Shown piece by piece: positions 8,038-16,465 of a stretch of 64,000 nt of DNA. Position 1 is the first letter of the stretch. Each line of letters starts with the position of its first letter. The DNA is from Dokdonella_A sp937902695 (GTDB lineage: Bacteria; Pseudomonadota; Gammaproteobacteria; Xanthomonadales; Rhodanobacteraceae): the NCBI GenBank assembly GCA_048498135.1, contig JBEHYO010000003.1, positions 1 to 64,000 of the forward strand, read 5' to 3'. The notes beneath the pieces are model-generated. The model searched no databases and was not told where the DNA came from. It saw only the letters and a list, made by a program, of their open reading frames with translations. A program made the translations under genes and the position numbers.

Positions 8038-11000
8038 GCCTTCCCGAGCTGGCCACGCGCCGGCGCGTCACCGTCGGCATGCTGACGTTGACGATGGTCC
8101 TGTTCGGCCTGATCGGCCTCTCGGGACTCAAGGTCAACCTGCTGCCCGATCTGTCGTATCCGACGCTCACGGTCCGCACCGAATACGAAGGCGCAGCGCC
8201 GCTCGAGATCGAGAACCTGATCAGCCAGCCGGTCGAAGAAGCCGTCGGCGTCGTCAAGAACGTGCGCAAGGTGCATTCCGTCTCGCGCACGGGCCAGTCG
8301 GACGTGGTGCTCGAGTTCGCGTGGGGCACCGACATGGACATGGCGAGCCTCGAGGTGCGCGACAAGCTCGACACGCTGCAGCTGCCGCTCGAAGCGAAGA
8401 AGCCGCTGCTGCTGCGCTTCAATCCGTCGACCGATCCGATCCTGAGGCTCGGGCTCACCACCGACGGCTGCGCCGACAAGGAGGCGACGCCGGACAACGG
8501 CATCGCGCCGACGGCGGCGGCGAAAGCCGCATGCACGCCGACGGCCGTCAGCGAGATCGAGCTCAAGCAGCTGCGCCGCTTCGCCGACGACGACCTCAAG
8601 AAGCGCATCGAGCCCGTCAGCGGCGTCGCCGCGGTCAAGGTCGGCGGCGGCCTCGAGGACGAGATCGACGTCGCGATCGACCAGCAGCAGCTCGCGCGGC
8701 TCGGCATCGACATCAACGACGTCATCACGCGGCTCAAGAACGAAAACGTCAACGCGTCCGGCGGCCGCATCGACGAAGGCAGCCAGCGCTTCCTCGTACG
8801 CACGATCAACCAGTTCAAGACGCTCGACGAGATGCGCGAGCTCTTGATCAAGGTCGATGGCAACGTGCCGGTGAAGCTCAAGGACATCGCGACCGTCACG
8901 CAGGGCTTCAAGGAACGCGAAGGCATCGTGCGCATCGACGGCCGCGAGGCGATCGAGCTCGCGGTCTACAAGGAAGGCGACGCGAACACCGTCAGCGTCG
9001 CCAAAGCCGTCAATGCAACGACCGAGCGCCTCAAGGATTCCCTGCCCAGAGGCGCCAGGCTGACGACGATCGAGGATCAGTCGGTCTTCATCGAGCACGC
9101 GCTGAGCGAAGTCCGGTTCGACGCGCTGCTCGGCGGCGTCCTCGCGATCCTCATCATCTTCTTCTTCCTCGGCCACGCGTGGAGCACGTTCATCATCTCG
9201 CTCTCGCTGCCCGTGTCGCTGATCGCGACGTTCTTCTTCATGGGGCAGCTCCACCTGTCGCTCAACGTGATGTCGCTCGGCGGCCTCGCGCTCGCGACCG
9301 GCATGGTCGTCGACGATTCTATCGTCGTGCTCGAAAACATCGCGCGCCTTCGCGAAAAGGGCCTCGGCATCGTCGAAGCCGCCGTGAAGGGCACCGCCGA
9401 GGTCGGCATGGCCGTGACCGCGTCGACGCTGACGACGGTGGCCGTGTTCTTCCCGCTGGTGTTCGTGCAGGGCGTCGCGGGCCAGCTCTTCCGCGACCAG
9501 GCGCTGACGATCACGTTCGCGATGCTGATCTCGCTCATCGTCGCGATGACGCTGATCCCGATGCTCGCCTCGCTGCGCGGGCGCGCGCCGCTTTCGTACA
9601 AGGACGAGCCGGTCGATCAGGAAACGCTGTGGAGCAAGGCCTGGCGCAGCACGCTCGCGCTCCTCGTGTGGCCGCTGCGCGGTCCGCTGACGCTCTGGAA
9701 AGTCGTCCTGTTCGTGCTGACGCTGCTGCCGAGGCTCGCCGCGGCCGCTCTCTATTTCGTGCTCATGTCGGTGCTCGTGCTGTTCTCGGCCGCCATCAGG
9801 TTCGGCGCACGCGGCGCGTTCTTCATCGGCGATCTGCTGCAGGGCCGCCGCACGGGCCTGACGTTCGCGTATGCACGCAACGCGCTCGCGTGGGGCATGA
9901 ACGCACTGCGCTGGCCGTACGCGAGCGCGGACGTGCCCGATCGGAAAGGCGCGCTGTTCGCGCTGACGCTGCTGCCGAAGGTCGCGCTCGTTCCGCTGAT
10001 CGTGATCGCGGTCGTCGCGTGCGCCGTCATGCCGCCGCTCGTCTACCTTTTCGGCCTCGTCGCGCGCTTCATCCTGCACTGGCTCGGCTGGGCGACGAAC
10101 ACCGGCTACACGCGGGCCGCGCGTGCGTACCACGGCTTCCTGCCGAGCGCGCTCGCGCATCCCGGACGCGTGCTCGGCTTCGCGGCACTGACGTTCGGCC
10201 TCGCGCTCGCGCTGGTGCCGACGCTCGGCCTCGATCTCATCCCGCAGCTCGCGCAGGGCCGCTTCGACATGACGGTCACGCTGCCGCCCGGCACGCCGCT
10301 CGCGGAAACCGACAAGGTGGTCGGCGAGATTTCGACGCGCCACGCGAAGGATCCCGGCGTCGCGTCGATCTATGGCGTCGCCGGTGCCGGCACGCGGCTC
10401 GACGCGAACCCCACCGAATCGGGCGAGAACATCGCGCGACTCTCGATCGCGCTCGCGGACGGCGGCAGCAAGGCCATCGAAGCGGCCGAAGTCGATCGCC
10501 TGCGCACCGGCATGGCGAGCCATGCCGATGCCGAAGTGAAGTTCGCGCGCCCGCAGCTCTTCTCGTTCTCCGCGCCGCTCGAAGTCGAGATCCGCGGCTA
10601 CGATCTCGATGCGCTCGCGAAAGCGGGCCATCGGCTGGGCGAGCTCATGAAGGCCTCGCCGCGCTTCGCCGACATCAAGTCGACGGTCGAAGGCGGCTAT
10701 CCCGAGATCCAGATCAAGTTCGACCAGGACCGCGCCGCCGCGCTCGGCATGACGACGCGCGACATCGCCGACCGCGTCGTGCGCAAGGTCAAGGGCGAGG
10801 TCGCGACACGCTACGACTTCCGCGATCGCAAGATCGACGTGCTCGTCCGTTCGCGTCTCTCGGATCGCGGCAGCGTCGACGACATCCGCAATCTCGTCGT
10901 CGGCTACGTCGCGGCGGGCAATGCCACGTCGAGCACCGCGAGCTCGTCGACGCCGTCGAGCGGCGGCACAAGCGCGACCGTCAATGCGACGCCGACCTCG

Positions 11001-11900
11001 ACGACGGCCAGCGTCAGCACCGGAACCGGCACGAAGGCGACGACCGTCTCCGACACCGCCCGCACCAGCGCCGATACCCCGATTCGGCTCTCGTCGGTCG
11101 CCGAAGTCATCGCGACGGAGGGTCCGAGCGAGATCCACCGCGTCAGCGCCGAGCGCGTCGCGATCGTCAGCGCGAACCTTCGCTATGGCGATCTCGGCAG
11201 CGCGGTCAGGGAGATCAACGACATCGTCTCGAAGAATCCGCTCGCGGCCGGCGTCAAGGTGCATGTCGGCGGCCAGAGCGAGGAGCTCGATTCCTCGGTC
11301 AAATCGCTGATGTTCGCGCTGGGGCTTGCGATTTTCCTCGTCTATCTGGTCATGGCGTCGCAGTTCGAGTCGCTGCTGCATCCGTTCGTGATCATGTTCT
11401 CGATCCCTCTCGCCGCCGTCGGCGCGGTGCTGGCGCTGAAGCTCACGCGCTCGCCGGTGTCGGTCGTCGTGTTCATCGGCCTCATCATGCTCGTCGGCAT
11501 CGTGGTCAAGAACGCGATCGTGCTGATCGATCGCGTGAACCAGCTCCGCGAGGCCGGTGTCGCCAAGCGCGATGCGATCGCGCAGGGCGCCGAGTCACGC
11601 CTGCGGCCGATCGTCATGACGACGCTCTGCACGCTGATCGGCTTCTCGCCGCTCGCGATCGGTGTCGGCGAGGGCGCGGAAGTCCGCGCACCGATGGCGA
11701 TCACCGTGATAGGCGGCCTGGCCGTTTCGACGCTCCTGACGCTCGTCGTGATCCCGGTCGTCTACGACCTGCTCGATCGGCGCGGCGATGCGTGGTATCG
11801 CGCGCGCGGCGAGCGTCATCGCGCGAAAGCGATGAAGAAGGCGCAGGGCGACGAGGACGGCGATCACGCCGCCGGCGAGCCCGAGGGCCAGCACGCATGA
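8034..11900 (+). CDS. RND efflux pump subunit, enlarged (1288 aa)
   Basis: An inner-membrane, proton-driven exporter of the AcrB/HAE type. The GTG start overlaps the adaptor stop (GTGA). The proton-relay residues are complete: D427-D428 in TM4 (GMVVDDSIVV) and K1159 in TM10 (GIVVKNAIVL). At 1288 aa it is about 240 longer than usual. Three extra segments explain this: a two-cysteine loop in the first porter domain (C146 to C167), about 160 residues with added hydrophobic stretches between TM6 and TM7 (about 515-700), and a Ser/Thr-rich low-complexity stretch (about 962-1017). Its partner is the next pump subunit, overlapping by ATGA. Confidence 0.93.
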   Translation: MSLPELATRRRVTVGMLTLTMVLFGLIGLSGLKVNLLPDLSYPTLTVRTEYEGAAPLEIENLISQPVEEAVGVVKNVRKVHSVSRTGQSDVVLEFAWGTDMDMASLEVRDKLDTLQLPLEAKKPLLLRFNPSTDPILRLGLTTDGCADKEATPDNGIAPTAAAKAACTPTAVSEIELKQLRRFADDDLKKRIEPVSGVAAVKVGGGLEDEIDVAIDQQQLARLGIDINDVITRLKNENVNASGGRIDEGSQRFLVRTINQFKTLDEMRELLIKVDGNVPVKLKDIATVTQGFKEREGIVRIDGREAIELAVYKEGDANTVSVAKAVNATTERLKDSLPRGARLTTIEDQSVFIEHALSEVRFDALLGGVLAILIIFFFLGHAWSTFIISLSLPVSLIATFFFMGQLHLSLNVMSLGGLALATGMVVDDSIVVLENIARLREKGLGIVEAAVKGTAEVGMAVTASTLTTVAVFFPLVFVQGVAGQLFRDQALTITFAMLISLIVAMTLIPMLASLRGRAPLSYKDEPVDQETLWSKAWRSTLALLVWPLRGPLTLWKVVLFVLTLLPRLAAAALYFVLMSVLVLFSAAIRFGARGAFFIGDLLQGRRTGLTFAYARNALAWGMNALRWPYASADVPDRKGALFALTLLPKVALVPLIVIAVVACAVMPPLVYLFGLVARFILHWLGWATNTGYTRAARAYHGFLPSALAHPGRVLGFAALTFGLALALVPTLGLDLIPQLAQGRFDMTVTLPPGTPLAETDKVVGEISTRHAKDPGVASIYGVAGAGTRLDANPTESGENIARLSIALADGGSKAIEAAEVDRLRTGMASHADAEVKFARPQLFSFSAPLEVEIRGYDLDALAKAGHRLGELMKASPRFADIKSTVEGGYPEIQIKFDQDRAAALGMTTRDIADRVVRKVKGEVATRYDFRDRKIDVLVRSRLSDRGSVDDIRNLVVGYVAAGNATSSTASSSTPSSGGTSATVNATPTSTTASVSTGTGTKATTVSDTARTSADTPIRLSSVAEVIATEGPSEIHRVSAERVAIVSANLRYGDLGSAVREINDIVSKNPLAAGVKVHVGGQSEELDSSVKSLMFALGLAIFLVYLVMASQFESLLHPFVIMFSIPLAAVGAVLALKLTRSPVSVVVFIGLIMLVGIVVKNAIVLIDRVNQLREAGVAKRDAIAQGAESRLRPIVMTTLCTLIGFSPLAIGVGEGAEVRAPMAITVIGGLAVSTLLTLVVIPVVYDLLDRRGDAWYRARGERHRAKAMKKAQGDEDGDHAAGEPEGQHA

Positions 11901-14900
11901 CCATCGCCGAGCTCAGCCTGAAACGTCCCGTCACCGCGATCATGTTCTTCGTGTCGATGGTCGTGATCGGGCTGATCGCGGCGATGCGCCTTCCGCTCGA
12001 GCAGTTCCCGAGCCTCGACGCGCCGTTCCTGTTCGTGCAGATTCCGTATCCGGGTTCGACGCCGACTGAGATCGAGCGCACGATCACGCGGCCCGTCGAG
12101 GAAGCGCTCGCGACGCTGCCCGGCATCAAGCGCATGAACTCGACGTCCGACGCCGAAAGCGCGCAGATCTTCCTCGAGTTCAAGTGGGGCGAGAGCACGG
12201 CGATCAAGGCCGTGCAGGCGCGCGAAAAGATCGACGGAATCCGCGCCGATCTTCCGTCCGACCTGCAGCGCTACACGGTGCAGAAGTTTTCGACGTCTGA
12301 CGAGCCGATCCTGAAGCTTCGCGTGGCGAGCGAGAGCGGCGTCGACATCTCGAACGCATACGATCTCCTCGATCACGAGATCAAGCGGCCGCTCGAGCGG
12401 ATCCCGGGTGTCGCCCGCGTCGATCTGCAGGGCGTCGGCAAGCCCGAAGTGCAGATCGAGCTCTCGTCCGATCGCCTCAGCGCGCACAACATCAACCTCA
12501 ACGATCTCTACGCCAAGCTGCAGAGCGCGAACTTCTCGATTTCGGCCGGGCAGGTCAGCTCCAACGGCTCGCGTTTTCGCGTGCAGCCGCAGGGCCAGTG
12601 GACCAGTCTCGACGACATCCGCGGCATTCCGCTCGATGCGAAGGGCCTGCGCCTCGGCGACGTCGCGACGGTGACGCTGCGACCCGAACGCCTCAGCTAC
12701 GCGCGCAGCCTCGACGGCCGGCCCGCGATCGGCTTCGACATCTACCGCGAGCGCACGGCGAACCTCGTCGATGTCGGCATGCAGGTCATGGAAGCGATCG
12801 GCCGCATCCAGAAATCGCCCGAGCTCCACGGCGTGCGCGTGTTCCTGATCGACAACCAGGCCGAGAGCGTCACCGGATCGCTGCGCGAGCTCGGCAAGGC
12901 AGGCCTCGAAGGCACGCTCCTTTCGGTGCTCGTGCTGTTCTTCTTCCTGCGCGACTGGCCGTCGACGCTGATGGTGTCGCTGTCGATTCCGATCTGCCTC
13001 GTCATCACGCTCGGCTGCATGTACTTCCTGGGCATCTCATTGAACGTGCTGTCGATGATGGGCCTGCTGCTCGCGGTCGGCATGCTGGTCGACAACGCGG
13101 TCGTCGTCGTCGAGAGCATCTATCAGTACCGCGAGAAGAATCCGGACAAGCCGTGGTACAGCGCCGTGCAGGGCACGCAGGCCGTCGGCATCGCGATCGC
13201 GGCCGGCACGCTGACCAGCGTGATCGTGTTCCTGCCGAACATATTCGGCGAGGCGAACGACATCTCGATCTTTCTCGCGCAGGTCGCGATCGCGATGTCG
13301 ATCGCGCATCTCGCCTCGTGGCTCGTCGCGGTCAGTCTCGTGCCGATGCTGTCGGCGAAGCTGCCGCCGCCGAAGTTCCTCGGCCGCGAGACGGCGATCA
13401 CGCGCCTTCGCGAGCGCTACGGGCGCTTCATCGACTGGACGCTGACGCACCGGCGCCAGACGATGGCCGGCGTCATCGCGCTCCTGCTGCTGAGCTTCGT
13501 GCCGATCGCGCTGACCAAGAAGGACATGTTCGACGCCGGCGATGCGCGCCGGATCTTCCTTCACTACGAGCTCAACGCGAACTATCGCCTGCAGGACCTC
13601 AAACCCGCGGTCAAGGCCGTCGAAGCGTATCTCGAGAAGAATCGCGAGCGCTTCGAGATCAAGACGATGTACACGTATTACACCGAGCAGGGCGAAGCGA
13701 CGACCTCGGTGCTGTTGACGGAGGCGGACAAGGCCAGGCACAGCGCCGCCGAGATCAAGGAGGACATGCGCAAGGACCTGCCGGTGCTCGCGGTCGGCAA
13801 GCTCAGCTTCGACTTCAGGAACTCGACCGGCGGCGGCGTCGATCTCTCGCTGATCGGCGATTCGATGGATCAGCTGCGCGAGATCGCGCCGACTGCGGTC
13901 GGCGTGCTGTCGCGCCTGTCGACGCTGAAGGACGTGCGCACCGAGAAGGGCAATGGCGATCGCGAGGTCGCGACGCACGTCGATCGCATCCGCGCCAAGA
14001 ACTACGGCTTCGACGCGCAATCGGTCGCCAACTACATCCAGATCGCGCTGCGCGGCATGCCGCTCAAGGATTTCCACGCGGGCGATCGCCAGCTGCCGGT
14101 GTGGCTGCGCTTCCAGGGCGCCGACACGCAGAGCCTCGCCGGGCTTTCGGATTTCAAGCTGCGCGCACCGGACGGCACGCAGATTCCGCTGCTGTCGCTG
14201 ATGCGCGCCGACGCGCGCGATACGCCGACCGCGATCCAGCGCGTCGATCGCATGACCGCGCTCAAGATCACCGCGAACCTCGCCGAAGGCAAGACGATGC
14301 CCGAGGCGCGCGAGGAAATCACGAAGGCGATGAACGCGTTCGCGCTGCCGCCCGGCTATCGGTGGAGCTTCGGGCAAGGCTTCGATCGCGACGAGGACGC
14401 CGGCAAGCAGATGCTGTTCAACACGCTGATCGCGCTCGTGCTCGTCTACGTGGTCATGTGCGCGATGTTCGAATCGCTGATCTTTCCGGCGGCGATCCTC
14501 ACGACCTTCGTGTTCTCGGTGTTCGGCGTGTTCTGGCTGTTCTGGCTGACCGGCACGACGTTCTCGATCATGGCCTTCATCGGAATACTGATCCTGATGG
14601 GCGTCGTCGTGAACAACGGCATCGTCATGATCGTGCACATCAACCAGCTTCGCTACGAAGGGCATTCGCGCACCGAAGCGCTGGTGATCGGCGCGAAGGA
14701 GCGCCTGCGTCCGGTACTGATGACGATGGCGACCGCGATCCTCGGCATGCTGCCGCTCGCGATCGGCGGCGCGGAGGCGTGGAGCGACGGTCCGCCGTAT
14801 TCGCCGATGGCGCGCGCGATCGCCGGTGGCCTTACGTTCTCTACGGTCGTGACGTTGCTCGCGCTGCCGTGCATCTATGCGCTGCTCGACGATGCGCGGA

Positions 14901-14992
14901 ACTGGTCGCGCCGCGTGCTGCGCGAAGCGCGCGGGACCCGGCCGGACGTGCGCATGCAGCCGCTCGCGGTGCCGGCGCCGTACGAAGCGTGA
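11897..14992 (+). CDS. RND efflux pump subunit, second (1031 aa)
   Basis: This RND permease has the usual length and begins MTIAELSLKRPVTAIM. The ATG overlaps the stop of the first pump gene, so the two are translationally coupled. Its proton-relay set is altered: TM4 reads GMLVDNAVVV (D399, N400 in place of a second Asp) and TM10 reads GVVVNNGIVM (N906 where Lys is expected). Together with one shared adaptor this suggests a heteromeric pump like MdtBC, in which the two subunits have different duties. Substrate is unknown. Confidence 0.93.
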   Translation: MTIAELSLKRPVTAIMFFVSMVVIGLIAAMRLPLEQFPSLDAPFLFVQIPYPGSTPTEIERTITRPVEEALATLPGIKRMNSTSDAESAQIFLEFKWGESTAIKAVQAREKIDGIRADLPSDLQRYTVQKFSTSDEPILKLRVASESGVDISNAYDLLDHEIKRPLERIPGVARVDLQGVGKPEVQIELSSDRLSAHNINLNDLYAKLQSANFSISAGQVSSNGSRFRVQPQGQWTSLDDIRGIPLDAKGLRLGDVATVTLRPERLSYARSLDGRPAIGFDIYRERTANLVDVGMQVMEAIGRIQKSPELHGVRVFLIDNQAESVTGSLRELGKAGLEGTLLSVLVLFFFLRDWPSTLMVSLSIPICLVITLGCMYFLGISLNVLSMMGLLLAVGMLVDNAVVVVESIYQYREKNPDKPWYSAVQGTQAVGIAIAAGTLTSVIVFLPNIFGEANDISIFLAQVAIAMSIAHLASWLVAVSLVPMLSAKLPPPKFLGRETAITRLRERYGRFIDWTLTHRRQTMAGVIALLLLSFVPIALTKKDMFDAGDARRIFLHYELNANYRLQDLKPAVKAVEAYLEKNRERFEIKTMYTYYTEQGEATTSVLLTEADKARHSAAEIKEDMRKDLPVLAVGKLSFDFRNSTGGGVDLSLIGDSMDQLREIAPTAVGVLSRLSTLKDVRTEKGNGDREVATHVDRIRAKNYGFDAQSVANYIQIALRGMPLKDFHAGDRQLPVWLRFQGADTQSLAGLSDFKLRAPDGTQIPLLSLMRADARDTPTAIQRVDRMTALKITANLAEGKTMPEAREEITKAMNAFALPPGYRWSFGQGFDRDEDAGKQMLFNTLIALVLVYVVMCAMFESLIFPAAILTTFVFSVFGVFWLFWLTGTTFSIMAFIGILILMGVVVNNGIVMIVHINQLRYEGHSRTEALVIGAKERLRPVLMTMATAILGMLPLAIGGAEAWSDGPPYSPMARAIAGGLTFSTVVTLLALPCIYALLDDARNWSRRVLREARGTRPDVRMQPLAVPAPYEA

Positions 14993-15010
14993 CGCGCTGA
15001 TCGCAGCATC

Positions 15011-15034
15011 GCGAGGGCTCGGCCGAGCCCTCGC
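15011..15034. terminator. 24-bp perfect palindrome between convergent genes
   Basis: GCGAGGGCTCGG followed directly by its exact reverse complement, 16 bp after the RND stop codon. It can fold as a strong stem on either strand. No T-run follows, so if it terminates transcription it is not a classical intrinsic terminator. It separates the RND operon from the convergent aldehyde dehydrogenase. Confidence 0.55.
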
Positions 15035-15046
15035 GTTCGGCCACGC

Positions 15047-16465
15047 TCAACGCCCGAGCAGCAGCTTCAGCATGGCGCGGAATGTCGCGCCATAGGGCGG
15101 ATTCAGCAGCGACACGAAGTTGAACCGCGCCTGCCGCATCACCGGCTTCATGCGCGAGAAGGTGCGGAATCCGGCCTCGCCGTGATAGGCGCCGATGCCC
15201 GATGGCCCCGCGCCGCCGAACGGCAGGCTGTGCTGCGCGATGTGCAGGATCGTGTCGTTGACGGTGACGCCGCCGGCCGTCGTCGCGCGCTGGATGCGAT
15301 CGAGGATCGCGCGATCGTCCTCGAAGACGTAGAGAGCGAGCGGATGCGGGTGCGAGGCGACGTAGGCGATCGCTTCGTCGAGCGTGTCGTACGCCACGAG
15401 CGGCAGCAGCGGACCGAAGATTTCCTGGCGCATGATCTTCATGCCGTCGTCGACGTGGGTCAGCAGCGTCGGCGTCATGACGCGTCGGCCCGTGTCGTCG
15501 GCGTCGCCCAGGCGATGCGCCGACGCGCCGGCAGCGACCGCATCGTCGCGCAGCGCGCGGAGCCTGGCGAAGTGACGCTCCGAGACGATGCTCGAATACT
15601 GCGGATTGCGCGGCAGATCGGGATAGAGCCGTGCGACGGCCGCACGCGCGGCGTCGACGAACGCATCGACGCGCGCACGCGGGAGCAGCACGTAGTCGGG
15701 GGCGATGCAGGTCTGACCCGCGTTCATCAACTTGCCGATCACGATGCGCTCGACCGCGTGCTCGAACCGCGCGTTCGGGCCGATCAGCGCTGGCGATTTG
15801 CCGCCGAGCTCGAGCGTCACCGGCGTCAGGTTCGCGGCAGCCGCTTTCATCACGTCGCGTCCGACCGCCGTCGAGCCCGTGAAGAGGAGATGGTCGAAGG
15901 GAAGGGCGGCGAACGCGCGGCCGACATCGGGGCCGCCGTTGACGACGACGACCTCGCCGTCGGGAAACGCACGCGCAATCAGCTGCTCGAACAGCGCAGA
16001 GAACCGCGGCGTGAGCTCGGACATCTTGATCATCGCGCGATTGCCGGCGGCGATCGCGTCGGTCAGGGGTCCAATGGCGAGATACAGCGGGTAGTTCCAC
16101 GGCACGATGATGCCGATGACGCCGGCCGGCTGCGGCAGCAGCGCCGTGCGCGCCGGCAGAAACCAGCCGTTCGCCCAATGCCGGTGCGGCCGCATCCAGC
16201 GGCGGCCATGACGCAACGCGTGATGGATGCCGGATAGACTCGGAAAGATCTCGAGGATCGCGGTTTCCTCGCGCGGGCGGCGGCCGAAATCGGCGTCGAT
16301 CGCCGCGGCGATCGCATCGCCGTTGTCGCGCATCAGCGCTTCGAGCGCGCGCAGGCGTCGTGCGCGCAACGCCCAGTCCGGAACGGGATCGCGCGTCTGC
16401 GCTGCGCGCATTGCCGTCAATGTGTCGCCCAGCGCAGCGGTCGGACGCTGCGCGGCGTCGTTCAC
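15047..16465 (-). CDS. Aldehyde dehydrogenase, coniferyl-aldehyde dehydrogenase type
   Basis: It oxidises aldehydes to acids with NAD(P). The 472-aa protein shows the superfamily motifs: VPWNYP, the cofactor-binding FTGSTAVGRDV, the general base in LELGGKSP and the nucleophilic Cys in NAGQTCIAPDYV. This last motif and the short length match the CalB/class-3-like group. The GTG start at 16465 overlaps the stop of the DUF349 gene (GTGA). The true substrate is not evident; proximity to the agmatine genes allows a role in putrescine-derived aldehyde metabolism, but that is speculation. Confidence 0.88.
   Translation of the reverse strand: MNDAAQRPTAALGDTLTAMRAAQTRDPVPDWALRARRLRALEALMRDNGDAIAAAIDADFGRRPREETAILEIFPSLSGIHHALRHGRRWMRPHRHWANGWFLPARTALLPQPAGVIGIIVPWNYPLYLAIGPLTDAIAAGNRAMIKMSELTPRFSALFEQLIARAFPDGEVVVVNGGPDVGRAFAALPFDHLLFTGSTAVGRDVMKAAAANLTPVTLELGGKSPALIGPNARFEHAVERIVIGKLMNAGQTCIAPDYVLLPRARVDAFVDAARAAVARLYPDLPRNPQYSSIVSERHFARLRALRDDAVAAGASAHRLGDADDTGRRVMTPTLLTHVDDGMKIMRQEIFGPLLPLVAYDTLDEAIAYVASHPHPLALYVFEDDRAILDRIQRATTAGGVTVNDTILHIAQHSLPFGGAGPSGIGAYHGEAGFRTFSRMKPVMRQARFNFVSLLNPPYGATFRAMLKLLLGR

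Noticed and set aside
7866..11381. 1171-codon open frame antisense to the first RND pump
   Set aside because: The composition is very rich in Arg, Glu and Asp, as expected for the complement of an RND gene with GC-ending codons; no motif seen.
8009..11896. In-frame upstream extension of the second RND gene
   Set aside because: It overlaps the whole first pump in another frame and is Arg-rich; the ATGA overlap at 11897 gives a natural start.
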